The notes: generated from the letters alone by a model not told the origin. A stretch of DNA of 35,883 nt from JAWLBM01 sp041687675 (GCA_041687675.1 JAWLBM010000049.1:1-35883), one strand, 5' to 3'; positions 16,209 through 24,022 are shown, numbered from the stretch's first letter. Made by a program: numbers and translations.

Positions 16209-16565
16209 TCAGTAGAGCCGGCCGCCGACGGGCACGTCGAGGTCCGGAGCCACCAGCACCACCTCCCCGTCCGCGTCCGGCACGCCCAGCGTCAGCACCT
16301 CCGAGCGCAGCGGTCCGATCTGCTTGGGCGGGAAGTTCACCACCGCGAGCACCAGCCGGCCGACGAGGCCCTCGGGGGCGTAGTGGCGGGTGATCTGGGC
16401 GGACGACTTCTTCAGCCCGATCCCGGGGCCGAAATCGATCATCAGCACATAGGCCGGCCGGCGCGCCTCCTTGAACACCTCGGCCGACACGATGCGGCCG
16501 ACGCGGACGTCGACCTTGAGGAAATCGTCGAAGCCGATCGGGGCGGCAGGGGCGGCGTCTGGCAT
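16209..16565 (-). CDS. csaA: tRNA-binding domain protein, CsaA family
   Basis: A 118-residue single OB-fold protein. KVDVRVGRIVSAEVFKEARRPAYVL opens the EMAP-type tRNA-binding domain, followed by IDFGPGIGLKKSSAQITRHY and VNFPPKQIGPLRSEVLTLG. These are the segments shared by CsaA and the C-terminal domain of methionyl-tRNA synthetase. CsaA is described as a secretion-related chaperone, while the fold binds tRNA. The start ATG 16565 leaves a short lead; longer in-frame starts to 16664 add low-complexity sequence. It converges on the histidine kinase gene with only 6 bp between stops. Confidence 0.87.
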   Translation of the reverse strand: MPDAAPAAPIGFDDFLKVDVRVGRIVSAEVFKEARRPAYVLMIDFGPGIGLKKSSAQITRHYAPEGLVGRLVLAVVNFPPKQIGPLRSEVLTLGVPDADGEVVLVAPDLDVPVGGRLY

Positions 16566-16732
16566 GGCGGGGCCTTCGAATCGGAAGCGGACGGCGAAGC
16601 CTATCCGCCTCGCCGGCCCGCTGGCCAGCCGGGGCGGGGGCATCGCCGACAGAGCCATCGACATTCGGCGGCCGGATGACGATCGCCAGGGCTGCGTCGG
16701 CTATGGCGATGCCGCACGTCGCCGGACGGCCG

Positions 16733-17398
16733 TCAGATCCCCTCGCCCGCCGTCAGGTCCTCCTCGCGGGGGCGGCGCCGGTCGCGGCGGCGGACGCCCG
16801 GGAGGGAGCAGGCGATGCCTTCGAGGCGGTCCATCATCCGCTCGGCCATAGCGCAGCGGCCGAGTTCGCGGTCGACGGCGACAAGGGTGCGGGCAAGGCC
16901 CGGATCGTGGTCGTCGAGCCAGACCGGGACGATGCGCGACCAGGCGAGCGCGAGGCCGCGGGCGCGCAGCCGGCCGCGCGGGCCGCCGGTGGGGATGCCG
17001 GCCGAGGCGAGCATGAAGTCCATCGAGCGGATCACCCCGGGCGCCACGGCGAGCGCCAGCATCGGGTCGCGGCGCACCGAGCGGTCGAGCATGCGCACCG
17101 CCTCCCGCCAGGGCGAGAGCACGTCGAGGCGGGCCATCACCACGTCGAACAGCCGGTCCCGGGCGGGCTCCTCGGACAGGGCCGGATCGTGGCGGGCGAG
17201 GGTCTCGAGATCGACGCGGCGGTTGAAGGCGGCGACCAGGTCGACCCGCCCGTCGTAGTTCGCGCGAAGGTCCTGCAGCGAGACGCCTGCGTCGGCGGCG
17301 ACCTCCTCGAGGCGGATGTCGCCGACCGGCATCGTCGCCAGCCGCGCGAGGAAGGCGTCCAGGATCCTGGTCTTCTGGGCTTCGGCCTTGGTCGGCAT
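16733..17398 (-). CDS. TetR family transcriptional regulator with COQ9-like C-terminal domain
   Basis: A 221-residue protein. The N-terminal helix-turn-helix is atypically short: ILDAFLARLATMPVGDIRLEEVAADAGVSLQDLRANY. The C-terminal domain contains ARDRLFDVVMARLDVLSPWREAVRML and SRIVPVWLDDHDPGLARTLVAVDRELGR, the pattern of alphaproteobacterial TetR proteins related to COQ9. The tail is very basic (RRRDRRRPREE). The single ATG at 17398 is supported by GAGGGAG upstream. It sits between proC and csaA on the same strand. An inverted repeat directly before the start may be its own operator. The ligand is unknown; a lipid or quinone is possible given the domain. Confidence 0.78.
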   Translation of the reverse strand: MPTKAEAQKTRILDAFLARLATMPVGDIRLEEVAADAGVSLQDLRANYDGRVDLVAAFNRRVDLETLARHDPALSEEPARDRLFDVVMARLDVLSPWREAVRMLDRSVRRDPMLALAVAPGVIRSMDFMLASAGIPTGGPRGRLRARGLALAWSRIVPVWLDDHDPGLARTLVAVDRELGRCAMAERMMDRLEGIACSLPGVRRRDRRRPREEDLTAGEGI

Positions 17399-17406
17399 GG
17401 CGGCGC

Positions 17407-17429
17407 TCCCTCGGGTTCTCCTCGAGGGA
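17407..17429 (-). promoter_or_regulatory. Inverted repeat before the TetR gene, candidate operator
   Basis: TCCCTCG-N9-CGAGGGA is a perfect 7-bp dyad, 8 bp upstream of the TetR start codon; its proximal arm includes the ribosome-binding site GAGGGAG. A dimeric regulator bound here would block its own translation start region. The same sequence could also form an RNA hairpin that hides the ribosome-binding site. Confidence 0.4.
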
Positions 17430-17443
17430 ACATAGGAGCGACC

Positions 17444-17466
17444 GGCCGCCCGAGGAAGGGGCGGCC
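17444..17466 (-). terminator. Hairpin directly after the proC stop codon
   Basis: GGCCGCCC (17444-17451) pairs with GGGCGGCC (17459-17466) around a 7-base loop, abutting the proC TGA. There is no T-run on the minus strand, so efficient termination is uncertain; the TetR gene starts 46 bp further on. Confidence 0.45.
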
Positions 17467-18288
17467 TCAGCCGCCGAGTTCGCGCGAGCGCCGCGCCGCC
17501 GCCTCGACGGCGCGCAGGAACAGCGGCTCCACGCCGTCCGCGGCCATCAGCACCTCCAGCGCCGCCGCCGTGGTGCCGCCCGGCGAGGTGACGTTCCGCC
17601 GCAGCACCGCGGGATCCTCCGGCGAGGCGGCGAGCAGCGCGCCGGCCCCGGCCACAGTCTGGCGAGCGAGCAGGTGGGCGAGGTCCTCCGGCAGGCCGGC
17701 GGCGCGGGCGGCCTTGGCGAGCACCTCGGCGACGAGGAAGACGTAGGCCGGCCCGGAGCCGGACACCGCGGTCACCGCGTCCATCAGCGCCTCGTCGCCG
17801 ATCCAGGCGGTGCGGCCGACGGCGTCCATCAGGTCCTGCACGATGGCGCGCTCGGCCTCGCCCACCGCGGCGTTGCCGACGCAGACGGACATGCCCATGC
17901 CGACTTGCGCCGGCGTGTTCGGCATCACCCGCACCAGCGGGCCGGCGCCGAGGTCCGCCTCGAGGCGGGAGAGGCGCGTGCCGGCGGCGACCGAGATCAC
18001 CACCGTCCGCGGGCCGACCACCGCGGCCGCCGCCGGCAGGACCTTGTCCATCGACTGCGGCTTGACCGCGATCACCATCACGGCGGGATGGCGGGGCGCC
18101 TCGGCGAGGTCCGCGACCAGCTTCGCCCCGGTGCGCGCGGCCAGCGCCCGAGTCTCCTCGCCCGCCGCCGGGTCGACCATGGTCACCCGCTCGCCGGCGA
18201 GCCCCCGCTCCAGCCAGCCGGCCAGCATCGCGCCGCCCATCTTGCCGGCGCCGACGAGGACGAGGGAGGAGAGCGAGGCGAGGGACAT
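17467..18288 (-). CDS. proC: Pyrroline-5-carboxylate reductase
   Basis: A 273-residue enzyme for the last step of proline synthesis (P5C plus NAD(P)H to proline). SLVLVGAGKMGGAMLAGWLERGL is the Rossmann start, VIAVKPQSMDKVLP and VVISVAAGTRLSRLEADLG follow, VRVMPNTPAQVGMGMSV and DAVTAVSGSGPAYVF are the substrate and dimer segments, and RRNVTSPGGTTAAALEVL is the ProC signature. The ATG at 18288 has GGAG at 9-bp spacing, and the upstream extension to 18486 runs through repeats. It follows YbjN on the same strand, the common alphaproteobacterial order, but here a terminator and three palindromes separate them, so proC probably has its own promoter. Confidence 0.95.
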   Translation of the reverse strand: MSLASLSSLVLVGAGKMGGAMLAGWLERGLAGERVTMVDPAAGEETRALAARTGAKLVADLAEAPRHPAVMVIAVKPQSMDKVLPAAAAVVGPRTVVISVAAGTRLSRLEADLGAGPLVRVMPNTPAQVGMGMSVCVGNAAVGEAERAIVQDLMDAVGRTAWIGDEALMDAVTAVSGSGPAYVFLVAEVLAKAARAAGLPEDLAHLLARQTVAGAGALLAASPEDPAVLRRNVTSPGGTTAAALEVLMAADGVEPLFLRAVEAAARRSRELGG

Positions 18289-18420
18289 CGGCGGGACTCC
18301 GGCGGAGAGGAGGGGGGAGACCCGTTTAGCGCAGCCGGGCGGAGGACGGAAGCGGGCGGAGGACTTTCCGTCACGCCGACGGAAGATCCGGTCCGCATCG
18401 CCGCACGCACCCCGGCCGGG

Positions 18421-18451
18421 CTCCGGACTCCGCTTTCGCCGGGGCGACGAT
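18421..18451. repeat. Degenerate copy of the palindromic element
   Basis: CTCCGGACTCCGCTTTCGCC and the following GGGGCGACGAT align with the core element along their whole length, but arm pairing is partly lost. Confidence 0.6.
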
Positions 18452-18480
18452 AAGGGGAACTGACGGCCCTTCTCCATCCC

Positions 18481-18567
18481 CGTCATCCCGACGAAAGTCG
18501 GGATCCAGCCCCCGCCGCCGCAGCTGCCCCGGCCGGGCGCTGGACCCCGACTTTCGTCGGGGTGACG
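18481..18567. repeat. Two facing copies of the palindromic element
   Basis: Copy at 18481-18508 (core TCCCGACGAAAGTCGGGA) and an inverted copy at 18540-18567 (core CCCCGACTTTCGTCGGGG). Each can fold alone, and together they can form a long stem over a 31-base G/C-rich loop. Both have A/T in place of one arm G/C relative to the copies at 11928 and 35.5 kb, with compensating changes that keep the pairing. Confidence 0.85.
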
Positions 18568-18634
18568 ATGAGGGAAGGTGAGCGCGAGGGCCGGGATGGT
18601 GACGGGGAGTTGACGCCGGGGACCGGCAAGGAAA

Positions 18635-18669
18635 CGGCCCGCCCCGGGATCGGGGCGGGCCGCTTTTTC
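18635..18669. terminator. Strong bidirectional terminator after YbjN
   Basis: A perfect 11-bp stem (18635-18645 with 18652-18662) closes a 6-base loop. On the plus strand it is followed by CTTTTTCT; on the minus strand, the direction of YbjN, by TTTCCTT. It starts 10 bp after the YbjN stop codon. Confidence 0.85.
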
Positions 18670-18672
18670 TCC

Positions 18673-19173
18673 TCAGGCCTCGCCGACGGTCTCGATCAGC
18701 GAGTGTTCCAGCGATTCCTTGGCGGACTTGCCGGCCCAGACGACGAACTGGAACGCCTGGTAGAAGCGCTCGCAGGAATCCAGCGCGTTCTCCATCATCG
18801 AGGCGATCTGCTCGTCGCTCGGGTCCACGTGGCCGGCGAGCAGCAGGGCGTGGCGGTACATGATCACCCCCTCCTGCTGCCAGAGGTCGAAATGGCCGAC
18901 CCACATCTGCTCGTTGACGAGGCTCAGGAGCTTCACGACCTCGGTCCGGCGGGCCTCCAGCACCTTGATGTCGAACGCACAGGCGAGGTGCAGCGCCTCG
19001 ATGTCCTCCATCCATGAAAAGGAGACGTGATAGTCGCACCAGTTGCCCTGGACGGACACGGTGATCTCGTCCTCGCCGGAGCGCTCGAACGACCAGTCGT
19101 TCTGGGCGGCGATGAGTTCGATCGAATCGACGGGGTTGCCCGGTCGTTCGGAGTGGACATCGATGAGGGTCAC
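18673..19173 (-). CDS. YbjN domain-containing protein
   Basis: A 166-residue acidic cytoplasmic protein. The YbjN domain covers nearly the whole chain: NDWSFERSGEDEITVSVQGNWCDYHVSFSWMEDIEALHLACAFD and VNEQMWVGHFDLWQQEGVIMYRHALLLAGHVDPSDEQIASMMENALDSCERFYQAFQFVVW, shown here only in part by its motifs. The fold is shared with type III secretion chaperones, and YbjN proteins are linked to stress and motility in enterics; the function in alphaproteobacteria is not established. The start is GTG 19173 with GGAGG upstream. Its usual neighbour proC follows downstream. Confidence 0.88.
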   Translation of the reverse strand: MTLIDVHSERPGNPVDSIELIAAQNDWSFERSGEDEITVSVQGNWCDYHVSFSWMEDIEALHLACAFDIKVLEARRTEVVKLLSLVNEQMWVGHFDLWQQEGVIMYRHALLLAGHVDPSDEQIASMMENALDSCERFYQAFQFVVWAGKSAKESLEHSLIETVGEA

Positions 19174-19514
19174 GATCGACCTCCAAGGTTGCGGCCGGAT
19201 ACCGGCGCGCGGGCTTGCACAAGGCGACCCGTGTCGGGGCGGCGTGGCAGGAACGACCCGCCGTCCGCTTCGGTTCGCCTCCAGACCCGGCCGTCGCCGC
19301 CCGGGAGGAGGCGGCGAGACCGGACGACACGCGCCCCGCCGGGGCGGGACGCGGCTCCGCAGAGCACCTTGGCTGCCGCGCCGCCGGATGCGAATCCGGG
19401 CGCGGCGAATCTCATGGCACCACTATGCGGAGAGTTGGCGCGCCTGCAAACAGGCATCGGGCCGTTTTGGTGAAGAACTCGGCAGGAACTGCGGTAACTC
19501 GTGGGAAAACGGGG
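19174..19514. other. Gene-free spacer between ubiK and YbjN
   Basis: About 340 bp. It contains one long hairpin (19375-19406) and a short G/C palindrome near 19332. I see no ORF with a ribosome-binding site and no clear promoter for YbjN. Composition is slightly lower in G+C near 19420-19510. Confidence 0.5.
19375..19406. other. Isolated 13-bp hairpin with GCGA loop
   Basis: GCCGCGC and CCGGAT (left) pair with ATCCGG and GCGCGGC (right) around a GCGA tetraloop, with a 2-base bulge on the left. No T-run follows on either strand. It could be a 3'-end structure for ubiK or part of an unrecognised RNA. Confidence 0.4.
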
Positions 19515-19814
19515 TCAGCCCCCGTCCGAGATGGCGTCCTGCGGGCCGGCGGACGCGCCGTCCTTGGCGGCGAGCCTCGACTCCAGGTCGTCGACCCGCT
19601 TGGCGAGGCGCTCCACCTCGGCGATGGCGCGGGCGGCCATCTCCTGGGCGATCTCGAGGTCCTCGCGGCGGACGAGGTCCATCTCCGAGACGATCCGGTC
19701 GGCCTGCGCGCGCACGACGGACTCGACCTCGCGCCGGGCCGACTGGGCCACGCCGGCGGCGTCGTTCATCAGCTTCGCGAACTCGTCGAACATCCGGCCC
19801 TGGGGATTGGTCAT
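19515..19814 (-). CDS. ubiK: Ubiquinone biosynthesis accessory factor UbiK (BMFP domain)
   Basis: A 99-residue protein starting TNPQGRMFDEFAKLMNDAAG, with the core MDLVRREDLEIAQEMAARA and a C-terminal coiled coil (VERLAKRVDDLESRL). This is the BMFP/YqiC family, a trimeric membrane-associated factor that assists the Ubi complex in ubiquinone synthesis in enterobacteria. The ATG at 19814 follows GAGGAGGACATCGCC. It is divergent from lgt across a 176-bp promoter region. The C-terminal 15 residues are Ala/Gly-rich and poorly conserved. Confidence 0.88.
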   Translation of the reverse strand: MTNPQGRMFDEFAKLMNDAAGVAQSARREVESVVRAQADRIVSEMDLVRREDLEIAQEMAARAIAEVERLAKRVDDLESRLAAKDGASAGPQDAISDGG

Positions 19815-19932
19815 GGCGATGTCCTCCTCGCTGTCGGCGGGTCCGTCCCGGGCCCTGCACTGTGGTCTCGCCTTCCCCATATGTGGCCCGCCGCGCGGCA
19901 GGGATCAAGCCGGGAGCGGGCCGAGCCCGCGC

Positions 19933-19961
19933 TTGACCTTCGGCCTGCGGCGGCGGATAGG
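19933..19961 (+). promoter_or_regulatory. Probable promoter of the lgt operon
   Basis: TTGACC (19933-19938), 17-bp spacer, GATAGG (19956-19961). The -35 matches 5 of 6 positions and the -10 is weak, as is common in high-G+C alphaproteobacteria. The lgt start codon is 29 bp further on. Confidence 0.5.
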
Positions 19962-19990
19962 GGAGCGAGACGTCCGACCCCGGAGCCGCG

Positions 19991-20815
19991 ATGCCGCCTC
20001 TCCTCGCCCTGCCCTTCCCGGCGATCGACCCCGTCCTCGTCGAGTTCGGGCCGATCGCCATCCGCTGGTACGCCCTCGCCTACATCGCCGGGCTGCTGTT
20101 CGGATGGTGGTGGATCCGCCGGCTGATCTCGACGCCGCGGCTGTGGGCCGGGCTGCCGCGGCCGGTGCCGATGGACGTCGACGACCTTCTCGTCTGGATC
20201 ACCTTCGGCGTGATCCTCGGCGGGCGCATCGGCTACGTGCTGTTCTACGGCGAGGGCTACCTCGAAAACCCGCTCGCGGTGCTGCAGGTCTGGCAGGGCG
20301 GCATGTCCTTCCACGGCGGCCTGATCGGCGCCGCCGTGGCGATGCTGCTGTTCGCCCGCCGCCGCCGGCTGAACCCGCTCTCCTTGTTCGACCTCGCCGC
20401 GGCGGCGGTGCCGGTCGGGCTCCTGCTCGGCCGCGTCGCCAACTTCGTCAACGCCGAGCTCTGGGGGCGGACGACCGACGTGCCCTGGGCCTTCGTCTTC
20501 CCCGGCGCCGGCCCGGAGCCGCGGCACCCGAGCCAGCTCTACGAGGCGGGGCTCGAGGGCGTCGTGCTGTTCCTCGTCCTCACGGTGCTCGTCTACCGCT
20601 ATCGCGCCCTTGCCCGCCCCGGCCTCGTCACTGGCGTGTTCGGCATCGGCTACGGGCTCAGCCGGATCCTCGTCGAGTTCTTCCGCGAGCCGGACCCGCA
20701 GATCGGCTACATCGCCGGCGGCTGGCTGACGATGGGCATGGTGCTGTCGCTGCCGCTGGTCCTCGCCGGCGCGGGCTTCGTCGCCGCCTCGCGCCGCCGC
20801 AGGGCGACCACGTGA
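19991..20815 (+). CDS. lgt: Prolipoprotein diacylglyceryl transferase
   Basis: A 274-residue polytopic inner-membrane enzyme that attaches diacylglycerol from phosphatidylglycerol to the lipobox cysteine, the first step of lipoprotein maturation. Family segments are all present: IRWYALAYIAGLLFGW, GVILGGRIGYVLFYG, GGMSFHGGLIG with the essential His, GRVANFVNAELWGR and RHPSQLYEA. About seven hydrophobic helices are visible. ATG 19991 follows GGAG at 19982. Its TGA overlaps the GTG of the methyltransferase gene. A lipoprotein substrate is encoded downstream at 24131. Confidence 0.96.
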   Translation: MPPLLALPFPAIDPVLVEFGPIAIRWYALAYIAGLLFGWWWIRRLISTPRLWAGLPRPVPMDVDDLLVWITFGVILGGRIGYVLFYGEGYLENPLAVLQVWQGGMSFHGGLIGAAVAMLLFARRRRLNPLSLFDLAAAAVPVGLLLGRVANFVNAELWGRTTDVPWAFVFPGAGPEPRHPSQLYEAGLEGVVLFLVLTVLVYRYRALARPGLVTGVFGIGYGLSRILVEFFREPDPQIGYIAGGWLTMGMVLSLPLVLAGAGFVAASRRRRATT

Positions 20816-21900
20816 CGACGCCGCTCGAGACGCGGATCCGGGCGATGATCGAGGCCACCGGCCCGATCTCCGTCGCCGACTACATGGCGCTCTGCCTCGG
20901 CGACCCGACGCACGGCTACTACGCCACCCGGGATCCCATCGGCCGCGGGGGCGACTTCGTGACGGCGCCGGAGGTCAGCCAGATGTTCGGCGAACTCGTC
21001 GGCATCTGGTGCCTCGCCGCCTACGAGGCGATGGGGGCGCCTGCGCGGGTCGTCCTCGCCGAGGTCGGCCCGGGTCGCGGCACGCTGATGGCGGACCTTC
21101 TCAGGGTGACGAGGCGCAATCCTTCCTTCGCCGCGGCCCTCTCGGTCCACCTCGTCGAGACAAGCCCGACGCTGCGCCGCCAGCAGGCCGAGAGGCTCGC
21201 CGCCCACGCGCCCGCCTTCCACGACCGGGTCGACGCGCTGCCGCCGGGGCCGCTGCTCCTCGTCGCCAACGAGTTCTTCGACGCCCTGCCGATCCGCCAG
21301 GCGGTCCGCACGCCGGAGGGCTGGCGCGAGCGGGTGGTCGGCATCGGCCCGGACGGACGCCTCGCCTTCGGGGCCGGGGCCGCCGGTGTCGGCGCCGACG
21401 TGGTGCCGCCGCACGCGGCCGGCGCGCCGGTCGGCACCGTCGTCGAGATCAACCGGCCCGCGGAGGCGGTGATCGGCGGCATCGCCGCCCGGGTCGCCGG
21501 CGAGGGCGGCGCCTTCCTCACCTTCGACTACGGCAGTCCCGCGCATGGCGTCGGCGACACCCTGCAGGCCGTCCGCGACCACGCCTTCGCCGACGTGCTG
21601 GAGGCGCCCGGCGAGGCCGACCTCACCGCCCATGTCGACTTCGCGGCGCTCGCCGCCGCCGCCAGGGCCGCCGCCCCCGGCGTGCGGGTCTTCGGGCCGC
21701 GGCCGCAGGGCGAGGTGCTGCTCGGCCTCGGCCTCCTCGAGCGCGCCGGCGTCCTCGGCGCGGGGCTGGACGAGGCGGGCCGCGCGCGCCTTCTGGCCGA
21801 CGTGGAGCGTCTCGCCGGGGAGGACGGCATGGGCCGGCTGTTCCAGGCGCTGGCGCTCACGGCAGGCTTCGACGTCCCCGGCTTCGGCGACGGCCGCTAG
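20812..21900 (+). CDS. Class I SAM-dependent methyltransferase, MidA/NDUFAF7 family
   Basis: A 362-residue protein with the DUF185/NDUFAF7 layout: GPISVADYMALCLGDPTHGYYATRDPIGRGGDFVTAPEVSQMFGE at the N-terminus (seen as its separate motifs), SAM-binding LAEVGPGRGTLMADLLR, VETSPTLRRQQ, LLVANEFFDALPIRQ, and FLTFDYG. The mitochondrial homologue NDUFAF7 methylates an arginine of the complex I subunit NDUFS2, so a respiratory complex I role is plausible here. GTG 20812 overlaps the lgt stop (GTGA). The gene order lgt-methyltransferase-pgeF is strongly conserved in alphaproteobacteria. The stop TAG is the edge of a repeat element. Confidence 0.92.
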   Translation: MTTPLETRIRAMIEATGPISVADYMALCLGDPTHGYYATRDPIGRGGDFVTAPEVSQMFGELVGIWCLAAYEAMGAPARVVLAEVGPGRGTLMADLLRVTRRNPSFAAALSVHLVETSPTLRRQQAERLAAHAPAFHDRVDALPPGPLLLVANEFFDALPIRQAVRTPEGWRERVVGIGPDGRLAFGAGAAGVGADVVPPHAAGAPVGTVVEINRPAEAVIGGIAARVAGEGGAFLTFDYGSPAHGVGDTLQAVRDHAFADVLEAPGEADLTAHVDFAALAAAARAAAPGVRVFGPRPQGEVLLGLGLLERAGVLGAGLDEAGRARLLADVERLAGEDGMGRLFQALALTAGFDVPGFGDGR

Positions 21901-22012
21901 AGCATTTCCCATTCGGATCGAACCGATCTGAACGACAAGAATATGCTCAAGCCTATGAATCTGGAGCGATTTCTCGTTGACCAGGCGAGTCCACCCGATC
22001 GGAAAGCGCTCT
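21899..22012. repeat. RIME1-like intergenic mosaic element
   Basis: A 114-bp element with imperfect inverted ends: it begins AGAGCATTTCCCATTCGGAT and ends with CCGATCGGAAAGCGCTCT, whose complement reads AGAGCGCTTTCCGATCGG. The interior is A/T-richer than the genome. Length and terminal sequence resemble the roughly 108-bp RIME1 elements of rhizobia. It starts within the stop codon of the methyltransferase gene and fills most of the gap to pgeF. Confidence 0.7.
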
Positions 22013-22083
22013 GGCTCCCTTTGACACGCCCCGCGGGCGCCGCCACCATGCGCGCGCCCCGGAGCCCCCGAGAATCCCCGCCG

Positions 22084-22863
22084 ATGAAGATCACCCACCC
22101 AGTGCTCGCCCTGCCGGGCATCCGCCACGGCTGGTTCACCCGCGAGGGCGGCGTCTCGACCGGCGTCTACGCCTCCCTCAACACCGGCCTCGGCTCCTCG
22201 GACGACCGGGCGAACGTCCTTGAGAACCGCCGCCGGGTCGCCGAGGCGATGGGCGCGCCGGCGGACCGGCTGGTCACCTGCTACCAGGTCCACTCGCCGG
22301 ACGTGGCGATCGCCGAGGCGCCCTGGCCGCACGCGGAGAACCCCAAGGCCGACGCGCTGGTGACGAAGCGGCCCGGGATCGTCCTCGCCGTCTCCTCCGC
22401 CGACTGCGGCCCGGTGCTGTTCGCCGACGCCGGGGCCGGCGTCATCGGCGCCGCCCACGCGGGCTGGCAGGGCGCCTTCTCCGGGGTGCTCGAGGCGACC
22501 GTCCAGCGCATGGTCGACCTCGGCGCCGAGCGCGGCCGCATCCGCGCCGCCGTCGGGCCGATGATCTCCGGACCCGCCTACGAGGTCGGCCCGGAGTTCG
22601 TCGAGCGCTTCCGCCGCGCCCGCGAGACCGTCGGCCGCTGGTTCCGGCCCTCCGGGCGCAAGGACCACGCGCTGTTCGACCTGCCCGCCTACATCGTCCA
22701 CCGCCTGCTCGTCGCCGGCGTCGGCGAGGCCGTGGACCTCAGGCTCTGCACCTATTCCGACGAGAGCCGCTTCTTCTCCTACCGCCGCATGACCCACCGC
22801 GGCGAGCCCGACTACGGCCGCCATCTCTCGGCGATCGTGCTCGCCGAGCGAACCGAAGGCTGA
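22084..22863 (+). CDS. pgeF: Peptidoglycan editing factor PgeF (laccase-domain protein)
   Basis: A 259-residue YfiH/DUF152 protein. HGWFTREGGVSTGVYASLN, TCYQVHSPDVAI (His ligand), VSSADCGPVLFAD (Cys ligand) and GAAHAGWQGAFSGVLE (His ligand) build the zinc site of this family. PgeF removes wrongly incorporated L-Ser from peptidoglycan precursors; older annotations call it polyphenol oxidase. The ATG at 22084 is the last of several in-frame starts. It begins exactly at the conserved region, although its ribosome-binding site is weak. It is followed 7 bp later by the M24-type gene. Confidence 0.93.
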   Translation: MKITHPVLALPGIRHGWFTREGGVSTGVYASLNTGLGSSDDRANVLENRRRVAEAMGAPADRLVTCYQVHSPDVAIAEAPWPHAENPKADALVTKRPGIVLAVSSADCGPVLFADAGAGVIGAAHAGWQGAFSGVLEATVQRMVDLGAERGRIRAAVGPMISGPAYEVGPEFVERFRRARETVGRWFRPSGRKDHALFDLPAYIVHRLLVAGVGEAVDLRLCTYSDESRFFSYRRMTHRGEPDYGRHLSAIVLAERTEG

Positions 22864-22870
22864 CCGCCCC

Positions 22871-24022
22871 ATGGCCCTCCACTTCGACCCCGCCGAATTC
22901 GCCGTCCGCCAGGCCGCCGTCGCCGCCACCATCGGCGAGCGCGACATCGACGCGCTGCTGCTGTTCGCGCCGGAAAGCCACTACTGGCTGACCGGCTACG
23001 ACACCTTCGGCTTCTGCTTCTTCCAGTGCCTCGTCTTCCGCCGCGACGGCCGGATCGCGCTGCTGACCCGCTCGGCGGACCTGCGCCAGGCCCGGCACAC
23101 CTCCCTCGTCGAGGACGTCCGGGTCTGGGTGGACCGCCGCGACGCGACGCCCGCCGAGCAACTCTGCGACATGCTGGCCTCGCTCGGCCTTTCCGGCGCG
23201 CGCCTCGGCGTCGAGTACCAGACCCAGGGCCTCACGGCCGCCAACGGCCGTTCCCTCGACGCCGCGATGGCCGGCTTCGCCGAGACCGAGGACGCCTCGG
23301 ACATCCTGCCGGGCCTTCGCATGGTGAAGTCGCCGGCCGAGATCGCCTATGTCCGGCGGGCGGCGGCGCTTGCCGACACGGCCTTCGAGCAGGCGATGGC
23401 CGAGGTGCGCCCCGGCGCCGACGAGGGCGTCATCCTCGCCCGGCTGCAGGGCGCCATCCTCGAGGGCGGCGGCGACTATCCGGGCAACGAGTTCATCGTC
23501 GGCTCGGCCGGAGACGCCCTCCTCTGCCGCTACAAGTCCGGCCGGCGCCGGCTGTCGGATCGCGACCAGCTGACGCTGGAGTTCGCCGGCGCCTGGCGCC
23601 GCTACCATGCGGCGGTGATGCGCACGGTGGTGATCGGCGAGCCGACCGCCCGCCACGTCGAGCTGCACGAGGCCTGCGCGGAGGCGCTGGCCGCCGTCGA
23701 GGGGGCGATGCGGCCCGGCTCCAGCTTCGGCGACGTCTTCGAGGCGCACCGGGAGGCGATGGACCGCCGCGGCCTCGCCGCCCACCGGCTCAACGCCTGC
23801 GGCTACTCGCTCGGCGCCCGCTTCACGCCGAGCTGGATGGACCCGCCGATGTTCTACGCCGGCAACCCGGCGCCGGTCGTGCCCAGGATGACCCTGTTCG
23901 CGCACATGATCGTCATGGATTCGGACAGCGGCACCGCGATGACGCTCGGACGCACCTACCTCACCACCGAGGGCGCGCCGGAGCCGCTGTCCCGGCTTTC
24001 GCTGGAGCTGCCGCGGGGCTGA
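22871..24022 (+). CDS. M24 (aminopeptidase P/creatinase) family protein lacking the metal ligands
   Basis: A 383-residue pita-bread protein with the creatinase N-terminal domain (LLLFAPESHYWLTGYDTFGFCFF) and C-terminal catalytic fold. The dinuclear metal ligands of true Xaa-Pro peptidases are not visible. The D-x10-D segment reads LTLEFAGAWRRYHAAVMRT (Glu237 and Ala), the HxxGHG segment reads NACGYSLGARF, and the glutamate segment reads FAHMIVMDS. It therefore resembles metal-free creatinase-type hydrolases acting on small C-N compounds more than peptidases. It is co-transcribed with pgeF and followed by a lipoprotein gene. The substrate is unknown. Confidence 0.82.
   Translation: MALHFDPAEFAVRQAAVAATIGERDIDALLLFAPESHYWLTGYDTFGFCFFQCLVFRRDGRIALLTRSADLRQARHTSLVEDVRVWVDRRDATPAEQLCDMLASLGLSGARLGVEYQTQGLTAANGRSLDAAMAGFAETEDASDILPGLRMVKSPAEIAYVRRAAALADTAFEQAMAEVRPGADEGVILARLQGAILEGGGDYPGNEFIVGSAGDALLCRYKSGRRRLSDRDQLTLEFAGAWRRYHAAVMRTVVIGEPTARHVELHEACAEALAAVEGAMRPGSSFGDVFEAHREAMDRRGLAAHRLNACGYSLGARFTPSWMDPPMFYAGNPAPVVPRMTLFAHMIVMDSDSGTAMTLGRTYLTTEGAPEPLSRLSLELPRG

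Larger units (their letters stand above)
18289..18672. other. Gene-free spacer between proC and YbjN filled by palindromes and a terminator
   Basis: About 380 bp. It holds a degenerate palindrome (18421-18451), two facing palindromes (18481-18567) and a bidirectional terminator (18635-18669). No ORF with a ribosome-binding site was found. A proC promoter must lie in 18300-18420, but none stands out. Confidence 0.6.

Noticed and set aside
20707..22947. A 746-codon open frame antisense to the methyltransferase and pgeF genes
   Set aside because: It is rich in Gly/Arg/Ala/Asp with no domain, and overlaps two well-supported genes on the other strand.
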